A program made the position numbers and the translations under genes. Below the pieces are notes generated by a model, which saw nothing but the letters and a program-made list of their open reading frames with translations, was not told where the DNA came from and did not search any database. 64,000 bases of DNA from Croceivirga sp. (GTDB taxonomy: Bacteria > Bacteroidota > Bacteroidia > Flavobacteriales > Flavobacteriaceae): contig JANQQQ010000016.1 in NCBI GenBank assembly GCA_028284935.1, positions 1-64,000 on the forward strand, in the 5' to 3' direction. Positions 54,558 through 62,927 of this stretch are shown one piece after another; the first letter of the stretch is position 1, and each line of letters opens with the position of its first letter.

Positions 54558-56597
54558 TCATTGGACAAAAATGAACTCTGAACGTCTGTTCAATTGATGC
54601 GCCTTTTTGGAACAAGAAATTCCATCAGGGCAATCGTTCAATAATTGTTCCTCCCCATATCCTATGGCACTGACAATCTGGTCTTGGGAAACCCCTTTGG
54701 ATAGCAAATAGTCCTTGGAGGCTTTTGCCCGCTTATCGGAGAGGTATCTATTGTATGCCGCGCTACCCCTTGAATCCGTATGCGATTCTATTTTGAGCTT
54801 CATATTTTCGTTTTTCACCAAATAATCTGCCAACCTGTCCAACTCTTCTTTCGCATCGTTACGGATACTGAAACTATCGAAATTAAAATAAACAGCTTCC
54901 GTTTTGAACATGGTCTCCCGTTTCTCATTTTCAACAATGTCCACGGCACCAACAGGCATCAACTTTTGGGTCAAATTAATCTGAACATTGTCTTTGGTGG
55001 TAACGGACTCCAAAAGCTCCTCATAGTCGTCTTTTTTGACATTTAAGGTATAGTCGTAGTTTGAAATGAGGTTTTCCAATGTAAAAGTGCCATCGTCATC
55101 TGATTCAACTTCCGCTATTTTTAGGTTATTGGAATCGAAAAGGACAATATTGGCATTGGCCAATGGGGCCTCCGTCATTGCGTCAATAACAACCCCATTA
55201 ACGCTGTTGTTGTTTTCAATTTTGTTTTCCGGCTTTACCCATTTAAAGTAATAGATGTCGTCATCGCCCTTCCCCCCTTTTCGATTGGAAGCCAAGTAAC
55301 CGGCATTTTCACCTTCTTTTAAGGCAAATGAAAAGTCGTCCCTGATACTATTATAGGGTTTCCCCAAGTTTGCCGGATTTCCCAGAACCCCACCCGTCAT
55401 TGTGCTCTGATAAATGTCCAGACCACCAAGACCCGATTTTCTGTCCGATGAGAAATAGATTTTATTCTCGGCAACAAAAGGAAACATTTCCTTTCGGTTC
55501 GAGTTGATTTCCGGGCCAAGATTCCTCGGGGCTGAAAAGAGGCCATTTTCATCGATATCAACTACGTATAAATCCGTAGATCCGTAACCTCCAGGCATAT
55601 CCGAAACAAAATACATTTGCTTTCCGTCCGGTGTGAGCGCTGGGTGCCCGGTAGAGTAATCTTCGTTGTTAAAGGAAACCTCTGTAGGGGAACCCCACTT
55701 TCCATCAACCCATTTTGACGTAAAGATTTTAAGATGATTCACGCTCTTTTTTTTCTTCTTCTTTTTGCGCTGGTCATTGTTTCTAGTGAAGTACATTGTT
55801 TTTCCATCTGGGGAAAACGATGCTGATGCCTCGTGCTGCTTTGTATTGATATATTTGGGCAACTTTTTTATCTGGCCGAGTTCATAACCGTCACTTTTAA
55901 CGTCACCTTCGTAAAGGTCCAGAAAGGGCTGGTTGTTCCAACGGTATTTTCTGGTCTTAAATACGCCGGTATCCGCTGCTGAGGCAAAAATTATTTTACC
56001 ATCAGATCTAAAGCTTGAACCAAATTCCGAATACTTGGTATTTATCTTTAGATTTTTTAAAAGTATTTGCTCTTTATGCTCTAGAAAACTTGGTGCCGTA
56101 GTCGTTTTTTCAAAGTCCTTTTCCGCAATTAGGGTAAGAATTCTGTCGGCATTTTTCTTTCTTCCAATTCCCTTTAATACATCGGAATACTTAAACAAAT
56201 CATCTTCTGACAATACGTTCCGGTAGTTTTCAAAAAGCATATTGTACCATTTTGAGGCCTTTTCCATATCGCCGATGAAATAATAAGAATCCGCAGCTTT
56301 TTGAAGGGACTGCATCGCCGGAACCTGCGAACTATAGGCAAATGCCTTTTCATAATATTCGGAGGCTTCTGAATACCACATGTTATCAAATGCCTTATCC
56401 GCAGCTTTCAGCAGCTTTTTGACCATTTTCGTTTCCGCCATATGCCTTGTGGATATGGATTCTTCGGAAGTATCGAAAGTGTTTGAAGAAAGTGATATTT
56501 CCTCCTCCACTTCGGTCTCCAGATTTGAAAGGGTGGCTTCTTGGGCCTGTAGACCGTAAAGCCCAAGCGATAAGAAGAATAGAATAACTAGCCTCAT
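54558..56597 (-). CDS. OmpA-family protein with TPR, PD40 and carboxypeptidase-regulatory domains (PorE-like)
   Basis: This 679-aa protein has a signal peptide (about residues 1-18), a TPR-like helical region (about 55-190), WD40/PD40 repeats (about 200-440, FSPDGKTMYFTRN, LTPDGKQMYFVSD and FVAENKIYFSSDR), a carboxypeptidase-regulatory-like domain (about 450-530, NGVVIDAMTEAPLANANIVL) and an OmpA domain (about 560-679, FDSFSIRNDAKEELDRLADY, IESHTDSRGSAAYN). This order matches PorE, which links T9SS components to peptidoglycan. Several PD40-OmpA paralogues exist in Bacteroidota, so orthology is unsure. Confidence 0.88.
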   Translation of the reverse strand: MRLVILFFLSLGLYGLQAQEATLSNLETEVEEEISLSSNTFDTSEESISTRHMAETKMVKKLLKAADKAFDNMWYSEASEYYEKAFAYSSQVPAMQSLQKAADSYYFIGDMEKASKWYNMLFENYRNVLSEDDLFKYSDVLKGIGRKKNADRILTLIAEKDFEKTTTAPSFLEHKEQILLKNLKINTKYSEFGSSFRSDGKIIFASAADTGVFKTRKYRWNNQPFLDLYEGDVKSDGYELGQIKKLPKYINTKQHEASASFSPDGKTMYFTRNNDQRKKKKKKKSVNHLKIFTSKWVDGKWGSPTEVSFNNEDYSTGHPALTPDGKQMYFVSDMPGGYGSTDLYVVDIDENGLFSAPRNLGPEINSNRKEMFPFVAENKIYFSSDRKSGLGGLDIYQSTMTGGVLGNPANLGKPYNSIRDDFSFALKEGENAGYLASNRKGGKGDDDIYYFKWVKPENKIENNNSVNGVVIDAMTEAPLANANIVLFDSNNLKIAEVESDDDGTFTLENLISNYDYTLNVKKDDYEELLESVTTKDNVQINLTQKLMPVGAVDIVENEKRETMFKTEAVYFNFDSFSIRNDAKEELDRLADYLVKNENMKLKIESHTDSRGSAAYNRYLSDKRAKASKDYLLSKGVSQDQIVSAIGYGEEQLLNDCPDGISCSKKAHQLNRRSEFIFVQ

Positions 56598-56622
56598 TGT
56601 TGTTAAGATTAGGGGTTAGCTC

Positions 56623-56634
56623 GGAACGTGTTCC
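56623..56634. promoter_or_regulatory. Short inverted repeat upstream of OmpA gene
   Basis: GGAACGTGTTCC (GGAAC-GT-GTTCC) lies 26 nt upstream of the ATG on the minus strand, with a related CGGAACGTCC about 17 nt further upstream. It could be an operator; no regulator is known. Confidence 0.3.
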
Positions 56635-56789
56635 TACATAAAAACGGAACGTCCCGCCTGATCATAACGCCAAATTAAGGCCTAAGTGTCTAGCAAATTA
56701 ATTTTTGTTGTGAAATGAAATATAAGTGCGGTAAACTAGGAAATTGCAAGGTTTTTAATCCAATAAAAGCCCCAAGGAAAGAAGACGGG

Positions 56790-56984
56790 TTAAGAGCTGG
56801 CCCCGTTTTTGTCCTCTAATTTTTCGTCCTCCTTTGAAGCGTCTTTAAATTCTTTGATACCGCTGCCAAGTCCGCGCATTAGCTCTGGGATTTTCTTGCC
56901 CCCGAAAAGAAGTAGGACCACGACCACTATAAGTACTATTTGCCAAGGACCTAACATACCTAGAAAAAAAGAAAGCGAAACCAT
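56790..56984 (-). CDS. tatA: Sec-independent translocase TatA/E
   Basis: This 64-aa protein has one membrane segment (about residues 13-29, [17 protein letters not shown]) followed by the TatA signature [21 protein letters not shown] and a charged tail. TatA forms the pore-like oligomer of the twin-arginine translocon. No TatC is adjacent. It is divergent from the M23 peptidase gene. Confidence 0.93.
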   Translation of the reverse strand: MVSLSFFLGMLGPWQIVLIVVVVLLLFGGKKIPELMRGLGSGIKEFKDASKEDEKLEDKNGASS

Positions 56985-57125
56985 AGTATAAATTCTAATA
57001 TTGAAACATCAAAAATACAAAAAACCTGTGGGCTTTGCTGTTAAAGAACGAAACCCGCTTGCAAACATTGCAAATGAAAGCATAAAACTTCTTGTATTTT
57101 CCAAAAACTTTCACATCTTGGAGTT

Positions 57126-57160
57126 TTTGACGGAAAAAGTCACTACTAAAATTATCTTTG
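57126..57160 (+). promoter_or_regulatory. Promoter of the M23 gene (TTTG-N23-TATCTTTG)
   Basis: TTTG (57126-57129) and TATCTTTG (57153-57160) are 23 nt apart, a slightly long spacing. The -7 box ends 5 nt before the ATG at 57166, supporting this start and a leaderless mRNA. Confidence 0.45.
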
Positions 57161-57165
57161 TCCCC

Positions 57166-58035
57166 ATGGCTGCTAAAAAAAAGAAGGGAAAGGAAATCAA
57201 AAAAAAGCTCCTTCATAAGTATCGACTAGTCATATTGAATGAAAGTACTTTTGAAGAGAAGATTTCATTTAAACTCAACAGATTGAACGTTTTTGTTACG
57301 GGTACCCTTTTCATCATTGTTCTAATCGGCTTTACCACCCTATTGATAGCGTTTACACCCTTACGGGAATATATCCCCGGATATTCATCTACACGCTTAA
57401 AAAGACAGGCCACTGAACTTACCTATAAGACGGATTCCCTGGTTACCGTGCTAAATTATACCAATCGGTACCTAGATAATGTGAGATTGGTGTTAAGGGG
57501 AGAGATAGAAAATAATGAAACCAACCGCGATTCCCTTTTTGAACGGTATAAACTTGATCCCTCAAAGGTAAATCTGGACCCAATAGAACAAGATCTGCGT
57601 TTGCGGGAAGAAGTGGCTTTGGAGGATAAATACAATCTTTTTGAAAGAAATTTAAACGATTTTGAAAGTGCTTTTTTCCCACCGGTCAATGGTACCATAT
57701 CGCAAGGTTTTGATTTGGAAAAGAAGCATTTTGCCATAGATGTTGTAGCGGTCCAAGGTTCCCCAGTAAAGGCCATAGCAGATGGCACGGTCATTTTTTC
57801 GGAATGGACCGTTGAGACGGGATATGTTATTTTAATTGAACATAAAGAGAACATCATTTCCGTATATAAGCACAACGGCTCATTACATAAATCCCAAGGA
57901 GATTTAGTGCGTTCGGGTGAAGTAATAGCTTCTGTGGGCAATACAGGGGAACTCACTACGGGACCCCATTTGCATTTTGAACTATGGCGCGACGGTAAAC
58001 CCAAGGACCCCATGGATTTTATAGACTTCAACTAA
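57166..58035 (+). CDS. M23-family (LytM) peptidase, membrane anchored
   Basis: From ATG 57166 the protein is 289 aa: a Lys-rich start (MAAKKKKGKEIKKKLLHKYR), one membrane segment (about residues 45-65), a coiled coil (about 75-155) and a LytM domain (about 165-289) with GFDLEKKHFAIDVVAVQ (HxxxD) and HLHFELW (HxH) zinc motifs. It probably cuts peptidoglycan cross-links or activates amidases. The frame is open to a TTG at 57001, but the extra 55 residues overlap the promoter. GH3 follows 4 nt later. Confidence 0.88.
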   Translation: MAAKKKKGKEIKKKLLHKYRLVILNESTFEEKISFKLNRLNVFVTGTLFIIVLIGFTTLLIAFTPLREYIPGYSSTRLKRQATELTYKTDSLVTVLNYTNRYLDNVRLVLRGEIENNETNRDSLFERYKLDPSKVNLDPIEQDLRLREEVALEDKYNLFERNLNDFESAFFPPVNGTISQGFDLEKKHFAIDVVAVQGSPVKAIADGTVIFSEWTVETGYVILIEHKENIISVYKHNGSLHKSQGDLVRSGEVIASVGNTGELTTGPHLHFELWRDGKPKDPMDFIDFN

Positions 58036-58039
58036 AATT

Positions 58040-59545
58040 ATGTCCTTAAAATCATTTGCTGCCAAGATATTTGCCCGAAGGGTGGTCAATAGGAATGGAA
58101 AATGGATGAAAGACCCGATTGGAACGCAACAAAGGGTTTTTAAGAAATTGATCTCCACGGCAAAGGATACCAAATTTGGCAGGGACCACAATTTTGCTGA
58201 GATCAAATCCCATAGTGATTTTGTGACTAAAGTGGCCATTAGGGATTATGAACAATTAAAACCCTATGTAGAAGTAATCAAGAACGGGGAGAGGGACATC
58301 CTTTGGCCTGGAAAACCCCTATATTTTGCAAAAACTTCGGGCACAACTTCGGGGGCCAAATACATTCCCATAACTAAGGAGTCCATAAAGCACCAAGTGA
58401 ACGCCTCAAGGGATGCGATTCTGACCTATATCCATGAAACAGGGAGTTCAACATTTGTGGATGGACGAATGATTTTTTTACAGGGAAGTCCAGAAATGGA
58501 TGAGATAAGTGGAATAAAAACGGGTCGTCTCTCTGGAATTTCGGCCCACTACGTACCCAAGTACCTTCAAAGGAACCGTTTGCCCAGTTGGCAAACCAAT
58601 TGTATCGATGATTGGGAAACCAAGGTGAATGTCATTATTGAAGAAACCGAACATGAGAATATGACCGTGATAGCGGGAATACCTTCTTGGGTTCAGATGT
58701 ATTTTGAAAAATTGAGGGAAAAGCACGGAAAGCCTGTAGGAGCGCTTTTTCAAAATTTTGAACTGTTCATATATGGGGGGGTCAACTACGAACCCTATCG
58801 CGCAAAGTTTGAACGTTTAATTGGTAGATCGGTGGCCAGTATTGAACTGTTTCCTGCAAGCGAAGGTTTTTTCGCCTATCAAAATTCACAAAAAGAAAAG
58901 GGGATGCTACTTTTATTGAATTCGGGCATCTTTTACGAATTTGTTAAAACAGATGAATTTTTTGAACCCAATCCCCTAAGGCGAACCATAGGTGAAGTGG
59001 AAATAGGGATAAATTATGTGATGATCATCAGTACTGATGCAGGACTTTGGGCATATAATTTAGGGGATACCGTTCAGTTTATTTCTTTAAACCCCTACAA
59101 GGTCATCGTTTCCGGAAGAATAAAACATTTCATCTCAGCCTTTGGGGAGCATGTTATTGCAAAAGAAGTAGAGCAAGCGATGCAAGAGGCCATTGAAGCC
59201 ACGGATGCACAGGTAAACGAGTTTACCGTAGCGCCGGAAACTACTCCCCAGAAGGAAGAATTACCATATCATGAATGGTTCGTGGAGTTTGAAAAGGCCC
59301 CTACCGACCTGCAAAGATTTATTGCGATACTTGACCAATCCCTCCAAAACCAAAACAGCTACTATTTTGATTTGATAGAAGGGAAGATTTTACAAACATT
59401 GAAAATCACCCACATTAAAAAAGACGGATTTAAAGACTTAATGAAATCCATTGGAAAGCTTGGAGGGCAAAACAAAATTCAACGACTATCCAACGACAGA
59501 AAACTTGCAGAATCACTACAGGCTTTCAAAACCCACCGCAAGTAA
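58040..59545 (+). CDS. GH3-family acyl-acid amido synthetase-like protein
   Basis: This 501-aa protein belongs to the GH3 family, best known from plants, where members adenylate hormones such as auxin or jasmonate and conjugate them to amino acids. Visible ATP-binding motifs are the P-loop-like KTSGTTSGAKYIP, IYGGVNYEPY, FPASEGFFAYQ and LWAYNLGDTVQF. Bacterial GH3 enzymes are widespread in Bacteroidota but poorly characterised. It lies 4 nt after the M23 gene, 52 nt before the unknown 562-aa protein. Substrate unknown. Confidence 0.85.
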   Translation: MSLKSFAAKIFARRVVNRNGKWMKDPIGTQQRVFKKLISTAKDTKFGRDHNFAEIKSHSDFVTKVAIRDYEQLKPYVEVIKNGERDILWPGKPLYFAKTSGTTSGAKYIPITKESIKHQVNASRDAILTYIHETGSSTFVDGRMIFLQGSPEMDEISGIKTGRLSGISAHYVPKYLQRNRLPSWQTNCIDDWETKVNVIIEETEHENMTVIAGIPSWVQMYFEKLREKHGKPVGALFQNFELFIYGGVNYEPYRAKFERLIGRSVASIELFPASEGFFAYQNSQKEKGMLLLLNSGIFYEFVKTDEFFEPNPLRRTIGEVEIGINYVMIISTDAGLWAYNLGDTVQFISLNPYKVIVSGRIKHFISAFGEHVIAKEVEQAMQEAIEATDAQVNEFTVAPETTPQKEELPYHEWFVEFEKAPTDLQRFIAILDQSLQNQNSYYFDLIEGKILQTLKITHIKKDGFKDLMKSIGKLGGQNKIQRLSNDRKLAESLQAFKTHRK

Positions 59546-59555
59546 CACCATCATT

Positions 59556-59582
59556 TTTGTAGTATAATTTCATGTATTTTTG
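59556..59582 (+). promoter_or_regulatory. Possible promoter for the 562-aa unknown protein
   Basis: TTTG (59556-59559) and TATTTTTG (59575-59582) are 15 nt apart, shorter than usual. The -7 box is a full match, 15 nt before the ATG at 59598. Confidence 0.45.
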
Positions 59583-59597
59583 TGCGGAAATAGTGAA

Positions 59598-61283
59598 ATG
59601 GCCTCCAAAACAACGGAAACTACACGAGCTCAGGAATCCACAAACGCCATAGAGCGATTGTATGTCACCATGAGACACTTGTTGAACAGGGGATTCTACA
59701 AACCATCTGGGGTTTCGGGTAATGCCCTTAAAAATGCCCTATTGTTGCTACGTCCAGAAATATATGGCTCCGTAGCCGAAGAGAAAGGGGAGCTCAACGG
59801 TTTGATTTATGTTTTGGAACGCCTACCTGAAGGTATTGAACAATGTCGGTTCATTAATCTTACTTCTGATGAGGGTTTTTCAAAGTCACATTTAAAGCCC
59901 ATTATTCCGCCCAAACGAAGAAGAAATTGCTATCGTATTGACGAAGAGCAGATGAATATTGAGATAACTAGAGGCCGATCGGACATTTATGACATTCTTA
60001 CCCACCTCACCTTTCTATTTATCGAATCCAACAAAATTTGCGAAAGGGTATTTTTTGAAGAAGATCAATCCACAGTACGTGACTGGGACAAGTTGGTTGC
60101 CTTTGTTCAAAGCAAAAAGAAAACGGAGGAAGCAAGGGAAGTGGCATTGATTCATGTGGCCAATATTTTGGGAAGGACCTTTGATGAGGTAGTGGATATC
60201 CATGGCAAACTCAGCACTGATGAAAAAACCGATCGTTTTCTTAATGTTGTTTATTGGCTTGGAAAATTGGCCATAGAAGAGCAAACTACCGGCAACAAAA
60301 GAACCATAACTTTTAGCCCCTTATTGAGGGAGCGCCTTGGTCACCATATTCATGGGGAGCGATGGGCGAACACCATAAAGGAAAAACTACTTGAACGGGG
60401 CATTATGGACCGCCCATTGCATATCATTAGTGCCAATATGCACAGTGTAATGAACACCTTGTTCGCACGTAATGCATTAAAGGGTGAATTGCCCAAAACG
60501 GGATCACTGGACATCTATAAGGCCCTTAGCCTTAACAAAAACCAAGTTTTGAGGGATAAGGTGTTGGACATGGCCCAAGAAAATGGAATGGTCTACATAG
60601 ACGATACGTCTGGGGCAAATATTGATGTTCAGTTGTTTGATACCGCATCATTTAATGAAGAGGCTTGCTGTTATAACTTTTCCGTTGCAAAGGACGAAGC
60701 ATACAAACCCGTTATCTTTGTGATGGATTATGCTTTTGGTGAACAGGCATTTGAAACCATTGATGAATTTTTAAAGCCATATGTGGTGGATGGGAAAAAG
60801 CATTTTCTGGATGTTCAATCCATTTCCGTCATGGGAAAGGCCGGAATTTTGGATGGTGGCAAAGGAGATTTGATGATTCCTTCTGCGCATATTTTTGAAG
60901 GAACAGCAGACAACTATCCGTTTGACAATGAACTTTGCGCAGCTGATTTCAAAGGAAATGGATTAGAGGTTTTTGAAGGCACTATGGTAACGGTTTTGGG
61001 AACATCTTTACAGAATAAGGATATTTTGCGGTTCTTTTATGAATCGACCTGGAATGTCATTGGCTTGGAAATGGAGGGTGTACATTACCAGAAGGCCATT
61101 CAATCGGCGTCAAAGATTCGTAAAAGCATAAGCAAAGATATAAAGGTGAGATATGCGTATTATGCCTCTGACAATCCCCTGGAAACAGGGAGTACTTTAG
61201 CCTCCGGAGGTTTGGGGACAACCGGAGTAAAACCTACTTATTTAATAACAGACAAAATTTTAGAGCAAATTTTTAATTCATAA
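59598..61283 (+). CDS. Unknown protein with nucleoside-phosphorylase-like C-terminus
   Basis: This protein is 561 aa from ATG 59598; the upstream ATG at 59580 sits inside the -7 box. Residues about 20-290 are helical (RLYVTMRHLLNRGFYKPSG). From about 300 the sequence alternates alpha and beta with VYIDDTSGANIDVQLFD, PVIFVMDYAFGEQAFETIDE, TMVTVLGTSLQNKD, WNVIGLEMEGVHYQKA and RYAYYASDNPLETG. The EMEG stretch resembles the nucleosidase/phosphorylase active site. It may match Bacteroidota DUF6909, but that is from memory. Function unknown. It is flanked by GH3 and a polysaccharide locus. Confidence 0.7.
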   Translation: MASKTTETTRAQESTNAIERLYVTMRHLLNRGFYKPSGVSGNALKNALLLLRPEIYGSVAEEKGELNGLIYVLERLPEGIEQCRFINLTSDEGFSKSHLKPIIPPKRRRNCYRIDEEQMNIEITRGRSDIYDILTHLTFLFIESNKICERVFFEEDQSTVRDWDKLVAFVQSKKKTEEAREVALIHVANILGRTFDEVVDIHGKLSTDEKTDRFLNVVYWLGKLAIEEQTTGNKRTITFSPLLRERLGHHIHGERWANTIKEKLLERGIMDRPLHIISANMHSVMNTLFARNALKGELPKTGSLDIYKALSLNKNQVLRDKVLDMAQENGMVYIDDTSGANIDVQLFDTASFNEEACCYNFSVAKDEAYKPVIFVMDYAFGEQAFETIDEFLKPYVVDGKKHFLDVQSISVMGKAGILDGGKGDLMIPSAHIFEGTADNYPFDNELCAADFKGNGLEVFEGTMVTVLGTSLQNKDILRFFYESTWNVIGLEMEGVHYQKAIQSASKIRKSISKDIKVRYAYYASDNPLETGSTLASGGLGTTGVKPTYLITDKILEQIFNS

Positions 61284-61287
61284 AAGT

Positions 61288-62349
61288 ATGGCTGAACAAC
61301 CGATAAAAAACACCTCAGATGAGATAGATTTGGGACAGCTGTTTCAATTGATTGGTAAGGGTTTCCAAAAACTTGTTGATTTTATAGCATCAATTTTTAA
61401 GGGGATTTTCCATGTCATTATTTTGTTTTTACTATTTCTCCAAAAGAATTTTATTGCCCTTTTTATAACTGTCGTTGTAGGTGTCGCAGCCGGTTTTTTG
61501 GCCGATATGTACAAAACGCCAGAGTACATTTCCAAAATGGTAGTGGAACCTAATTTTAATAGTGTCCAACAATTATACAATAACATCGATTTTTATAATG
61601 ATTTAGCAAAGGCAGAAGATTCATTAACCCTATCAAAGGAGTTGGCAATATCCGTTAGTGAAGCCGCTACAATTAAGAAGCTTTTTGTGGACTCCTATTC
61701 CGATGAAAATCAAAAAATTAAGCTATTTGACGAGTTTATTCAGCAATTGGATACCACAACGATAAAAGCCTTGGATTATGAAAGCTATTTGAAGAATTTT
61801 AACTCAATGGATGCAAGGTTTCATCAGATTTCTTTGATTGCCACCAATGACGATGTTGCAAAAAAAGTGCAACCGGCCATTGTTCAATCAATTTCAGCAA
61901 ATGAATACTTCAAATTGCAAAAGCGAATCAATGACGAAAACTTACTGCTTCAAGAACAGATTTATAACCAGCAACTTTCTGAAATAGATTCATTGCAACA
62001 ATTGTACAAGAGGGTTCTTGTGAAGGAAGCCGATAAACCCATGCAAGGTACTAGTATTAATTTAGCAGAGAATGGCGAATCTCAGAACAAGGAGTTGGCT
62101 TTGGTCCAAGAACGAGAAGTATTAAAAAACCGATTGGTTTCTTTAAATAAAGAAAAAGCGGATAAATCTTCCATTCTTAATGTTATCAGTGATTTCCCAG
62201 TGAGGGGGGTGAAGGTAAAAGGGTTTTGGAAGAGTTATAAATTTGTCTTTCCAGTTATATTGCTAGGACTGACTATTAGCATACTTTCGGTACTTACCCT
62301 CAATAAATATCTTAAGGGATATAAGCAAAATCAAGAACATAATAAATGA
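61288..62349 (+). CDS. Wzz-like polysaccharide chain-length/co-polymerase protein
   Basis: This 353-aa protein has two membrane segments (about residues 42-72 and 318-338) around a long periplasmic, helical domain (about 80-315). This is the Wzz/PCP layout controlling O-antigen or capsule length, although the usual Pro-rich motif before the second segment is weak (SDFPVRGVKVKGFWKSYKF). It starts 4 nt after the unknown protein and overlaps the acetyltransferase by an ATGA junction. Confidence 0.75.
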   Translation: MAEQPIKNTSDEIDLGQLFQLIGKGFQKLVDFIASIFKGIFHVIILFLLFLQKNFIALFITVVVGVAAGFLADMYKTPEYISKMVVEPNFNSVQQLYNNIDFYNDLAKAEDSLTLSKELAISVSEAATIKKLFVDSYSDENQKIKLFDEFIQQLDTTTIKALDYESYLKNFNSMDARFHQISLIATNDDVAKKVQPAIVQSISANEYFKLQKRINDENLLLQEQIYNQQLSEIDSLQQLYKRVLVKEADKPMQGTSINLAENGESQNKELALVQEREVLKNRLVSLNKEKADKSSILNVISDFPVRGVKVKGFWKSYKFVFPVILLGLTISILSVLTLNKYLKGYKQNQEHNK

Positions 62350-62927
62350 AAGGAAAACTGTTTTTTGCTCATGAAACTGCCATTATCGATGATGGTTGTT
62401 CCATAGGTGATGGCACTAAAATTTGGCATTTCTCCCATGTGATGCCAAATTCTGAAATAGGTCAACACTGCAATATTGGCCAAAATGTGGTTATCTCCCC
62501 TGATGTGAAATTGGGGGCTAATGTGAAAGTTCAGAACAATGTATCTATCTATACCGGGGTCATTTGTGAAGATGATGTTTTTCTAGGACCTTCAATGGTG
62601 TTTACTAACGTTATCAATCCTCGGAGTGCGGTCAATAGAAGAAATGAATACATGAAGACGATTGTAAAGAAGGGAGCAACTATTGGTGCCAATGCTACAA
62701 TTGTCTGTGGTAATGATATCGGTGAATATGCACTTATCGGTGCGGGTGCTGTGGTAACAAAAACGGTTTTGCCCTATGCGCTGATTGTCGGGAATCCCGC
62801 AAAACAAATAGGGTGGGTCAGTGAATATGGCCATCGTCTTAATTTTGATCAGAATGGCACTGCGGTTTGTCCAGAGAGCAAAGAACATTACATGCTTAAA
62901 AACAATAGGGTTAATAAACAACTATGA
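62346..62927 (+). CDS. WbpD/WlbB-like sugar N-acetyltransferase
   Basis: This 193-aa left-handed beta-helix protein has hexapeptide repeats (for example IGQHCNIGQNVVISPDVKLG, VQNNVSIYTGVICEDDVFLG) and the catalytic-His motif WHFSHVM. The later FTNVINPRSAVNRRNEY and VVTKTVLPYALIVGNPAKQIGW fit WbpD/WlbB, which acetylate UDP-2-acetamido-3-amino-glucuronate. It overlaps both neighbours by 4 nt (ATGA), an operon sign, and the next gene encodes a matching aminotransferase. Confidence 0.87.
   Translation: MKGKLFFAHETAIIDDGCSIGDGTKIWHFSHVMPNSEIGQHCNIGQNVVISPDVKLGANVKVQNNVSIYTGVICEDDVFLGPSMVFTNVINPRSAVNRRNEYMKTIVKKGATIGANATIVCGNDIGEYALIGAGAVVTKTVLPYALIVGNPAKQIGWVSEYGHRLNFDQNGTAVCPESKEHYMLKNNRVNKQL

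Noticed and set aside
57001-57165. 55-residue N-terminal extension of the M23 peptidase
   Set aside because: TTG start, no structural pattern, and a -33/-7 promoter lies inside it.
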